DNA of 7,371 nt from the NCBI GenBank assembly GCA_003561825.1, contig PWVO01000201.1, forward strand, positions 1 through 7,371, in the 5' to 3' direction. This document shows, in pieces, positions 1 to 5,554 of this stretch. The notes below the pieces were generated by a model, which did no database searches, had not been told where the DNA came from, and saw nothing but the letters and a program-made list of their open reading frames with translations. Within the stretch, counting starts at the first letter, position 1, and every line of letters starts with the position of its first letter. Position numbers and translations under genes: made by a program. The DNA comes from Candidatus Woesearchaeota archaeon (GTDB taxonomy: Archaea > Nanobdellota > Nanobdellia > Woesearchaeales > CG1-02-33-12).

Positions 1-20
1 GGGATTATAAGAGGATTTTT

Positions 21-44
21 GCTTCTTGATAGGATTTAAGAAGC
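21..44. repeat. 7-bp inverted repeat directly after the stop codon of the minus-strand gene
   Basis: GCTTCTT at 21-27 and AAGAAGC at 38-44 are perfect inverted copies around a 10-nt loop. The repeat abuts the stop codon (45-47) of the minus-strand gene, so the minus transcript would carry a stem-loop right after its TAA. It is followed on that strand by AAAAA, not a U tract, so it does not resemble a classic intrinsic terminator. A 3'-end stabilising or processing hairpin is possible; chance is also possible for arms this short. Confidence 0.4.
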
Positions 45-803
45 TTATATCTTTATGAAGTAGCCTCTTGAATGCATGTAGCCTGTGTTGTGGACCGAGA
101 CTTGCTTTTCAGGAGAGATCTTCAGTGATAAGAGGTATGCCAATGGCTGGTTATTGTCTATTTTTTCAAAGCAGATTTGCATGTTTTCTTTGTTCTGGCC
201 AAATGCAAAGCCTGCAAAGCTTTCAAGTGTTCTGTGGTCGCCCATGAATAGCTCAAGCCAGAGGTCTGAATTTAATGCTTCCTCTTTGCTCATTGGCTGC
301 CATAAGCTTGTGGCCTGGGTGTATTTTTCCCTGGCCTGGCCAGGAACTAAGAGTTCTTTTTTTACTGCATAAAGCTTTGATGATGGATTTTCTTCTATTG
401 CAAATTCTGTTCCCTGCGCTGAGGCATAATCCTCTTTTGAGATTTTTAGTGCCCATTTTCTCAGGGAGTATTTTTCTATGAACTCGCCTTTTGTGGATAA
501 GGAAGGATATCTAAAGTCTGAGGTTATTTTAAATGAGCTGCTGGTGTCATAAAGTATAAATGTGCCTGAGTGGATATGAGGGTATTGGCCTAAGCCATGG
601 CGTGATTTTGAGATTATGCCTGCTGTTTCCCTAAAGCCTAAAAGCCCGTCATTGCTAAGCTTTGATATGCCTGTGCCTGCATTTTCAAACACTGAAAGCA
701 TTTTCTCAAGCTCTGATGGGTTTGGAACAGGTTTTTTTGCTTTATTTTCCTGCGCGGGGTTTTTCTGATGATTTATTCTTTTAATTGTTATGAGAGTTAC
801 CAT
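45..803 (-). CDS. Hypothetical protein, 252 aa, family not recognised
   Basis: I do not recognise this protein. It reads from ATG at 803 to TAA at 45 with no internal stop. The first ~30 residues are rich in Lys, Asn and Pro and look disordered. The remainder looks like a soluble mixed alpha/beta domain: there is no signal peptide, no convincing membrane segment and no P-loop. Polar clusters that could be functional are HIH (residues 76-78), GDHR (188-191) and the late His238 and His244, but I cannot assign them to a metal-binding or catalytic family. Met1 is the only good start, since the next Met is residue 35. It is divergent from the HerA-like gene, separated by 159 bp. Codon choice (many GAG/GCT/CTT) resembles its neighbours, so nothing suggests recent transfer. 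Coding status is likely; function is unknown. Confidence 0.75.
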   Translation of the reverse strand: MVTLITIKRINHQKNPAQENKAKKPVPNPSELEKMLSVFENAGTGISKLSNDGLLGFRETAGIISKSRHGLGQYPHIHSGTFILYDTSSSFKITSDFRYPSLSTKGEFIEKYSLRKWALKISKEDYASAQGTEFAIEENPSSKLYAVKKELLVPGQAREKYTQATSLWQPMSKEEALNSDLWLELFMGDHRTLESFAGFAFGQNKENMQICFEKIDNNQPLAYLLSLKISPEKQVSVHNTGYMHSRGYFIKI

Positions 804-827
804 GATAAAACCTGAATAAATGCTTTG

Positions 828-862
828 TCTTTAAATTATTTGGGGATTTTGCTTATATATTT
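828..862 (-). promoter_or_regulatory. Candidate promoter(s) for the 252-aa hypothetical gene
   Basis: Two TATA-like elements read toward the minus-strand start at 803. TTTAAA at 830-835 has the A-rich stretch CCAAATAA upstream and its first T is 32 nt from the ATG, nearly the leaderless spacing seen at three other genes here. TATATAAG at 852-859, preceded by CCAAAA, would give a leader of about 25-30 nt, and an AGGT sits 7 nt before the ATG. The sequence alone does not decide between them. The 804-962 gap otherwise holds only this promoter region and that of the divergent gene. Confidence 0.4.
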
Positions 863-924
863 TGGAGTGGGATAAAAATTTCAATAAGTTCTGGATGAAA
901 TGCTTCTTCAAGATGCGAACAATC

Positions 925-938
925 AACAAATATTTATA
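925..938 (+). promoter_or_regulatory. BRE/TATA promoter of the HerA-like gene
   Basis: TATTTATA at 931-938 follows an A-rich BRE-like stretch (AACAAA). The first T of TTTATA is 933, exactly 30 nt before the ATG at 963. The predicted transcription start therefore falls on that ATG, giving a leaderless mRNA. This also argues against any start upstream of the promoter. Confidence 0.65.
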
Positions 939-962
939 CCAATTATTAATTTAATGATTATT

Positions 963-2279
963 ATGTATGAAATTGTGATTGGAAGGAATGAAAAAGACAA
1001 AAAGGCCTATGGGCTTGACGGCACTATCCTGATTGGGAAGCATTTTGTCAAGATGGGCCAGGTTACTTCTCTTTATAACCCGATTTACCTTGATGTTGTA
1101 AGGTCGCATGTTGTTTTTATATGCGGAAAGAGAGGCAGCGGAAAGTCTTACACTCTGGGTGTTGTTGCTGAGGGAATGGCTAACCTGCCTAAGGAGATTG
1201 CCCAGAACCTGAGCATTGTTATTCTTGACACTATGGGGATTTACTGGACTATGAAGTATGCAAACAAGAAGGATGAGGCTCTTCTTGAGGAGTGGGGGCT
1301 TAAGGGCAGGGGGTTTGATGTGAAGATTTTTACTCCAACTGGCTATTACAATGAATTCAAGGATAAGGGGATTCCCACTGATTTTCCTTTTTCTATTAAG
1401 CCTTCTGAGTTTGATGCTGCTGACTGGTGCCTGACTTTTGAGATTAAGCCCACTGATCCTGTCGGTGTCCTGATTGACAGGACTTTGTCTGAGCTTAAGG
1501 ATGAGAAAGGGGATTTTTCAATTGGCGATATTATTAAGAGCATTAGGGATAACAGAAGGTTTGAGCAGACTGTGAGGGATGCTGCTGAGAACAGGTTGAT
1601 GGCAGCTGACAAGTGGGGGATTTTTGATGAAAAAGGCACTAAGCTTAAGGATTTGATACTGCCTGGAAAGATTTGTGTGCTTGATGTAAGCTGCTATGCA
1701 ACTATGCCGGGAAGCAAGAATATAAGCGCGCTTGTTATTGGTGTTGTTGCGCAGAAGCTTTTTAATGAAAGGATGATTGCAAGAAGGGGCGAAGAGCTTG
1801 AGGCTATTAAGTCAACTACTTCTGTTTTTGATGATGAGCCTGGTGATGAGAAGACTACGCCCATGGTATGGATTATGGTTGATGAGGCGCATGAGTTTCT
1901 TCCTGTAAAGGGAAAGACTTCTGCTTCAAATGCTCTTATTACTATTTTGAGGGAAGGGAGGCAGCCAGGGATTTCACTTGTTTTGGCGTCGCAGCAGCCG
2001 GGCCAGATCCACAGGGATGTGATGACTCAGTCAGATACTGTTATTTCGCACAGGATTACTGCAAAGATTGATATTGATGCTTTGAGCGCGCTTATGCAGA
2101 GCTATATGAGAAAGGGGCTTGATGCGCAGATTAATGACCTGCCTAGGGTGAAGGGGGCTGCCCTTGTTTTTGATGACACTAATGAGAGGCTCTATCCTAT
2201 GATGGTAAGGCCAAGGATAACCTGGCACGGAGGAGAGGCTCCTACTGCAATAAGGAAGAAAAAAAGGTTTGAGCTTTAG
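963..2279 (+). CDS. HerA-type (FtsK/HerA superfamily, DUF87-like) DNA-translocating ATPase
   Basis: This 438-aa protein belongs to the HerA/FtsK P-loop ATPases. Walker A is GKRGSGKS (residues 55-62, Lys61), preceded by the hydrophobic strand HVVFIC. Walker B is VWIMVDEAHEF with Asp307-Glu308. A sensor-like strand, LVLASQQP (339-346), and the downstream ISHR (361-364) match the HerA pattern of a polar strand followed by HR. Residues 1-48 form a short beta-rich N-terminal segment, perhaps a reduced HAS-barrel. Known HerA proteins form hexameric rings that translocate DNA and work with the nuclease NurA and with Mre11/Rad50 in end resection; none of those partners is encoded here, so that role is only inferred. 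An acidic linker (about residues 279-302) precedes Walker B. I chose ATG 963 because the TATA box lies between an alternative ATG at 900 and this one, and the 30-nt TATA-to-ATG spacing fits a leaderless start; ATG 954 is also in frame. At 438 aa it is shorter than typical HerA (about 500-600 aa). Confidence 0.88.
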   Translation: MYEIVIGRNEKDKKAYGLDGTILIGKHFVKMGQVTSLYNPIYLDVVRSHVVFICGKRGSGKSYTLGVVAEGMANLPKEIAQNLSIVILDTMGIYWTMKYANKKDEALLEEWGLKGRGFDVKIFTPTGYYNEFKDKGIPTDFPFSIKPSEFDAADWCLTFEIKPTDPVGVLIDRTLSELKDEKGDFSIGDIIKSIRDNRRFEQTVRDAAENRLMAADKWGIFDEKGTKLKDLILPGKICVLDVSCYATMPGSKNISALVIGVVAQKLFNERMIARRGEELEAIKSTTSVFDDEPGDEKTTPMVWIMVDEAHEFLPVKGKTSASNALITILREGRQPGISLVLASQQPGQIHRDVMTQSDTVISHRITAKIDIDALSALMQSYMRKGLDAQINDLPRVKGAALVFDDTNERLYPMMVRPRITWHGGEAPTAIRKKKRFEL

Positions 2280-2500
2280 GGCTTGTTCAGCTGGGCAAGT
2301 GACCTCAGTGATGCGAAGAGTATTATTGCAAAGATTATTATGAATGAAACCCCGAAGTCTAATGGGATTCTGCCTCCTGATGTATATATTACTGAGATAA
2401 CAAGGCCGACTATGCCTGTTACCATCATTGTGCCCGGGAGGGGCTCTACAGAATACTGCGGAGTTTTATTTTTTTTTCCTGTTTTCCTGGGTTTTTTCAT
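2276..2500 (-). CDS. Small two-TM membrane protein, 74 aa, unknown function
   Basis: The N-terminus is strongly basic (KKPRKTGKKNK, residues 2-12), so it probably stays in the cytoplasm. Two hydrophobic segments follow, about residues 25-41 and 49-65, joined by a short polar turn (SGGRIPLD). The expected topology is a hairpin with both ends inside. The gene begins 14 bp after the trpS stop codon, and GAGGTG at 2506-2511 lies 5 nt before its ATG, a good archaeal SD. It is thus probably the last gene of the trpS transcript. Its TAA overlaps the TAG of the convergent HerA-like gene by 3 bp. It has two membrane segments and does not match the single-TM SecG/Sec61-beta pattern, so I assign no function. 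The SD, the spacing and the clear TM pattern support it being real. Confidence 0.72.
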   Translation of the reverse strand: MKKPRKTGKKNKTPQYSVEPLPGTMMVTGIVGLVISVIYTSGGRIPLDFGVSFIIIFAIILFASLRSLAQLNKP

Positions 2501-2505
2501 TTTAA

Positions 2506-2511
2506 CACCTC
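2506..2511 (-). promoter_or_regulatory. Shine-Dalgarno site of the two-TM gene
   Basis: GAGGTG on the minus strand, 5 nt before the ATG at 2498-2500, lies in the 14-bp gap after the trpS stop. It is the best SD in the window and marks this gene as an internal operon gene, unlike the leaderless genes that have no SD. Confidence 0.7.
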
Positions 2512-2514
2512 TTT

Positions 2515-3639
2515 TTAGTCTTTAAGAATGAATTTGGAAATGTTTTTTCTTGCAGATTCTCTTTTTTTCCTGTGCTCTGCAAGGAATTTGCTGATCTTGT
2601 CTGCTAGTATCTGCTTGATTTCGCCTGAAAGGAGCTTTCCTGATGAGTAGTCATCATATATTTTTCTGAGCTTTTTCTCGTCTTCCTCAAAATACCTCAG
2701 CCACTGGTATGGGATGTCTATGTCTGGGTTTCCTCCTTTTTTCCTGTGCTCTTCAACTGTTTCTTTTCCTCCTGAGAATGCGTATTTCATGATTTTTTTT
2801 CTGACTGTTTTTTCATCGTCGCTTATGAATATTGTTGATTGCATTCCTTCTGATGTTGACATTTTTCCTGACATGCCGGTTAGAGGGGGCAGAAAGCTGC
2901 AGTGTATTGCTGATGTTTTGGGGTAGCCTAGCTTGGGCGCTACGTCCCTTGCTATGCGCCAGTAAGGGTCCTGGTCTATTGCTGCTGGTATTAGTGTTCT
3001 TATTTTCTGGCCTGAGAGTATTGAGGGGAGAAAGCAGGGCGCTGCCTGCATTGCAGGCCAGAAGTACATGCCTATGTTTGTCTCGTTTGTGAAGCCGAAT
3101 ACTGCTTTTGCGCTGGATGCTGTTGTTTTTTTTGCTACCTGGAGCGCTATTTTGTAGAGTGTTTTTGAGTAATCTGTGTCTACGATGATGTGTGTTTTTT
3201 CTGGGTCAAATCCGAGTGCTATTATGTCTAGTGCGTTTTCATAGCCCATTGCTGTTGTCTGGCTAAGGTCAAGGTCTCTTTTGCAGAGGTATTTTTCGTC
3301 GTCTGTTATCTGGAAATAGAGCGGGGCATCAAACACGTCCTGGAGCCATTTTGTGAATATCCATGGTATCAGGTGGCCTAGATGCGTGTCTCCTGAGGGG
3401 CCTCTGCCTGTGTAGAGGGCAAATTTTGTTCCTTTTTCGTACTCTGAAAGCAGGATGTCTAAGTCCCTGTGCGAGAAGAAGATTTTTCTGCTCAGCATGT
3501 AATGGAGCTTGCCTGAGTGTTTTTCTATTTTCTTAAGAAGTGTGTCTGAGATGGGTGTTGTGCCAAATTCTTTTGCAAGCCTGCTATAGTCTATGTCGCC
3601 GCTGACTTCCCATGGTGTTACAACAAAGCCCTTATTCAT
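2515..3639 (-). CDS. trpS: Tryptophanyl-tRNA synthetase, archaeal/eukaryal type
   Basis: This 374-aa class I aminoacyl-tRNA synthetase charges tRNA-Trp with tryptophan in the cytoplasm using ATP. The N-terminal VTPWEVSG (residues 7-14) followed by IDYSRLAKEFGT is typical of archaeal and eukaryal TrpRS. The HIGH-type motif is HLGH (86-89) within TGRGPSG. IDQDPYWRIARDVA (221-234) is a TrpRS hallmark. The KMSKS loop is KMSTS (259-263). The Rossmann domain spans roughly residues 70-270 and the helical anticodon-binding part 275-374, ending in a Lys/Arg-rich tail. Length is normal for archaeal TrpRS. The ATG at 3639 has no SD but lies 30 nt after the first T of a TATA box, so the mRNA is probably leaderless. 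It follows pyrG by 25 bp and precedes the two-TM gene by 14 bp, so read-through from pyrG may add to its own promoter. Confidence 0.96.
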   Translation of the reverse strand: MNKGFVVTPWEVSGDIDYSRLAKEFGTTPISDTLLKKIEKHSGKLHYMLSRKIFFSHRDLDILLSEYEKGTKFALYTGRGPSGDTHLGHLIPWIFTKWLQDVFDAPLYFQITDDEKYLCKRDLDLSQTTAMGYENALDIIALGFDPEKTHIIVDTDYSKTLYKIALQVAKKTTASSAKAVFGFTNETNIGMYFWPAMQAAPCFLPSILSGQKIRTLIPAAIDQDPYWRIARDVAPKLGYPKTSAIHCSFLPPLTGMSGKMSTSEGMQSTIFISDDEKTVRKKIMKYAFSGGKETVEEHRKKGGNPDIDIPYQWLRYFEEDEKKLRKIYDDYSSGKLLSGEIKQILADKISKFLAEHRKKRESARKNISKFILKD

Positions 3640-3661
3640 GCTATTATAAAATGAGCGTGCT

Positions 3662-3676
3662 TATTTAAAGGTTTTG
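3662..3676 (-). promoter_or_regulatory. BRE/TATA promoter of trpS, overlapping the pyrG stop codon
   Basis: On the minus strand, CAAAACC (BRE-like) is followed by TTTAAATA at 3662-3669. The first T is 30 nt before the trpS ATG. The TATA box contains the pyrG TAA stop (3665-3667), so one stretch serves as both the end of one gene and the promoter of the next. Confidence 0.65.
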
Positions 3677-5389
3677 TTTGCTTTGCGCATGGATGCATGC
3701 TTCTAAAAATCCGTAGAAAAGAGGTGATGGGCTTTCAAACCTTGACTTGAATTCCGGGTGGGACTGTGTTGCAATGAAAAAAGGGTGTTCAGGTATCTCG
3801 ATGAATTCCATAAGCTTTTTGCTGTCATTCCTTGTGTGGGCTCCTGAAAACACAAGGCCTTTTTTTTCTATTTCTTCTGCAAATTCTGGGTTTACCTCGT
3901 ACCTGTGCCTGTGCCTCTCCAGAATAACATTTTCTGTTTCAAGTTTTCCAAGGCGGAAGCTTTTTTGGCCAGTAAGGATCTGGATTCTTTTTTTGTCCTG
4001 GTCAAGCCTTTTTGTTTTTTGGTAAAGGCTGAGGACTTTTGAGCCTGGCTTTAGGTCTGCTGCATATGCGCCTAAGCGCATTGTTGCTCCGTAGTCGCTG
4101 TTATTTATCAGCTTCTCCTGGTCTGGAAGTATGTCAATTACCGGGTATTCTGTGTATGGGTCTATTTCTGTGCTGTTGGCTTTTTCCATGCTGCATACGT
4201 TTCTGGCAAACTCTATAACTGCAAGCTGCATTCCCAGGCATAATCCAAGGAAGGGCTTGCTGTTTTTTCTTGCGAATTCTATTGCATTAAGCTTTCCTTC
4301 CACTCCTGAGCAGCCAAAGCCTCCTGGGATTATTATGCCGTCATACTGGCTTAGGATGCCTGTGTTGCTTGCCTCAAATGATTTTGAGCAGATAAGGGTT
4401 ATCTCAACTTTTGCATTTAATGCTGCGCCTGCTGACTTTAATGCCTCATTGACTGAGATGTATGCATCCTTGAGGTCGTAAGCGCCTATTTTTACATATT
4501 TTCCGATTAATGCAATTTTTATTTTTTTCTGGGGAAACTCTATTGCTGAGACCAGCTTTTTCCATTCATGGAGAATCTGCTGCTTTTCCTTGGCTATTCC
4601 GAATTCCTTGAGTATTTTAATACCTAAGCTGTTTTCCTCAAGGTCAACAGGGACTCTGTATATTGTGTCTACGTCTGGCTCTGAGATTACAGAGCCCGGG
4701 CTTATGTTTGCGTATTTCTCTATTTTTTCTTTTCTTACTGAGTCAAGTGGGGTTTTTGACCTGCATAATATGAAGTTAGGGAATATGCCGTTTTCTCCGA
4801 GCATTCTTATTGCCTGCTGTGTTGGCTTGGTTTTCATCTCCCCTATGTTTGAAGGAACAGGAAGATATGTTACTAAGACATAGATTATGTTGTTTTTTCC
4901 AATGTCACGCTCCAGGCTTTTTACTGCAAAAAGGAATGGTATGTTCTCGTAATCGCCGATTGTGCCTCCTATTTCAATGAGGCAGAAATCATAGCCATTG
5001 CCTGCGTCTCTTATTCTTTTTTTTATCTCATCCGGGATGTGGGGTATGAACTGCACTGTTTTTCCAAGGAATTTGCCTTTTCTTTCTTGCTCGATAACTG
5101 TCTTGTACACCTGGCCTGATGTGAGATTGTTTTTCCTGGGGATGTCCTGGTCGAGAAAGCGCTCGTAGTTCCCAAGGTCCTGGTCAATCTCGCCGCCGTC
5201 ATCAGTGACCCAGACCTCGCCGTGCTCTGTTGGCCTTAGTGTTCCGGCGTCATAGTTTAGGTAAGGGTCTATTTTTATTGCTGTTACACTGTAGCCGTAT
5301 TCTTTTAGGATTTTGCCTATTGAGGCTGTTGTTATTCCTTTTCCTATGCCTGATATTACTCCTCCGACGATGATTATGTATCTTGTCAC
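3665..5389 (-). CDS. pyrG: CTP synthase (glutamine-hydrolysing)
   Basis: CTP synthase makes CTP from UTP, ATP and glutamine, the last step of de novo pyrimidine nucleotide synthesis. The 574-aa product has both domains. The N-terminal amidoligase domain (about 1-270) has the P-loop GGVISGIGKG (9-18), KIDPYLN with Asp41, and HGEVWVTDDGGEID. The C-terminal class I glutamine amidotransferase domain (about 290-574) has GLCLGMQ with nucleophile Cys384, the CTP-synthase signature RHRHRYE (492-498), and SHPEF with His544 and Glu546 completing the triad. I chose the GTG at 5387-5389: the conserved N-terminus TRYIIIVGG follows at once, AGGTG lies 6 nt upstream, and the only in-frame ATG, at 5536, lies upstream of the promoter. 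It is longer than the usual ~530-550 aa, apparently because of extra residues near 450-488. The promoter lies about 80 nt upstream of the GTG, with a small overlapping ORF between them. Confidence 0.97.
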   Translation of the reverse strand: MTRYIIIVGGVISGIGKGITTASIGKILKEYGYSVTAIKIDPYLNYDAGTLRPTEHGEVWVTDDGGEIDQDLGNYERFLDQDIPRKNNLTSGQVYKTVIEQERKGKFLGKTVQFIPHIPDEIKKRIRDAGNGYDFCLIEIGGTIGDYENIPFLFAVKSLERDIGKNNIIYVLVTYLPVPSNIGEMKTKPTQQAIRMLGENGIFPNFILCRSKTPLDSVRKEKIEKYANISPGSVISEPDVDTIYRVPVDLEENSLGIKILKEFGIAKEKQQILHEWKKLVSAIEFPQKKIKIALIGKYVKIGAYDLKDAYISVNEALKSAGAALNAKVEITLICSKSFEASNTGILSQYDGIIIPGGFGCSGVEGKLNAIEFARKNSKPFLGLCLGMQLAVIEFARNVCSMEKANSTEIDPYTEYPVIDILPDQEKLINNSDYGATMRLGAYAADLKPGSKVLSLYQKTKRLDQDKKRIQILTGQKSFRLGKLETENVILERHRHRYEVNPEFAEEIEKKGLVFSGAHTRNDSKKLMEFIEIPEHPFFIATQSHPEFKSRFESPSPLFYGFLEACIHAQSKQNL

Positions 5390-5445
5390 TGGAGGCACCT
5401 GCTGTTTTTTTGATGAGAAGTATTGTTGTTTTTTGGGGTGTGCAT
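5386..5445 (-). CDS. Putative leaderless leader peptide (uORF) coupled to pyrG
   Basis: An ATG at 5445 opens a 19-codon ORF, MHTPKNNNTSHQKNSRCLQ, ending in TGA at 5386-5388. The TGA overlaps the pyrG GTG as GTGA, the usual overlap of translationally coupled genes. The ATG lies exactly 30 nt after the first T of the pyrG TATA box, the same spacing as at three clear leaderless genes here, so it would be the very 5' end of the transcript. The peptide is rich in Asn (4), Lys (3) and Gln (2), with no hydrophobic segment. Ribosomes finishing it would stop on the pyrG start. Against it, bases 5403-5442 have no G on the mRNA strand, which alone removes TGA and TAG stops and makes an open frame likely. 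There is no homology evidence. Whether it regulates pyrG or simply delivers ribosomes is unknown. Confidence 0.5.
   Translation of the reverse strand: MHTPKNNNTSHQKNSRCLQ
5396..5400 (-). promoter_or_regulatory. Shine-Dalgarno site deciding the pyrG GTG start
   Basis: AGGTG on the minus strand is 6 nt before the GTG at 5387-5389. It is the first G-rich stretch after a G-free leader and lies inside the upstream ORF. Its GTG is also in frame with pyrG, but a start there would lack an SD and leave three residues before the conserved core. Confidence 0.65.
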
Positions 5446-5467
5446 TTTTGGTTTGGGAAATTGATGA

Positions 5468-5482
5468 TATATAAAGCTTTTG
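5468..5482 (-). promoter_or_regulatory. BRE/TATA promoter of the pyrG transcript
   Basis: On the minus strand CAAAAGC (BRE-like) is followed by TTTATATA at 5468-5475, a near-consensus archaeal promoter. Using the 30-nt spacing seen elsewhere, transcription would start at about 5445, 56 nt upstream of the pyrG GTG and exactly on the ATG of the small upstream ORF. Confidence 0.7.
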
Positions 5483-5517
5483 ATGTGCCTGGCGGAGATT
5501 TTCCGGATTTATTGCAG

Positions 5518-5532
5518 GCAAAGGTTTATTAA
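5518..5532 (+). promoter_or_regulatory. BRE/TATA promoter of the HEPN-domain gene
   Basis: GCAAAGG (BRE-like) at 5518-5524 is followed by TTTATTAA at 5525-5532. The first T is 30 nt before the ATG at 5555, predicting a leaderless mRNA. The box lies downstream of an in-frame ATG at 5480, which is therefore unlikely to be used. Confidence 0.65.
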
Positions 5533-5554
5533 GCAATGTTTTTTTGGGATTGTT

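Noticed and set aside
900..962. N-terminal extension of the HerA-like protein from ATG 900
   Set aside because: It would translate the TATA box itself (931-938). The extension has no HerA-like content, and ATG 963 sits at the leaderless spacing used by other genes here.
2283..2525. 80-codon plus-strand ORF with hydrophobic content
   Set aside because: It is the reverse strand of the two-TM gene, which has a strong SD and good gene spacing. This ORF has neither, and its hydrophobicity comes from T-rich antisense codons.
3747..4883. Plus-strand ORFs of 92-116 codons opposite pyrG
   Set aside because: They are antisense frames within a clearly conserved CTP synthase, with no promoter or SD evidence.
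5390..5536. 49-residue N-terminal extension of CTP synthase to an ATG at 5536
   Set aside because: It crosses the pyrG TATA box, overlaps the HEPN promoter, and lies ahead of the conserved TRYIIIVGG start. The GTG at 5389 has an SD.
5480..5554. ATG 5480 as start of the HEPN-domain protein
   Set aside because: The gene's TATA box (5525-5532) is downstream of it, and the ATG overlaps the divergent pyrG promoter.
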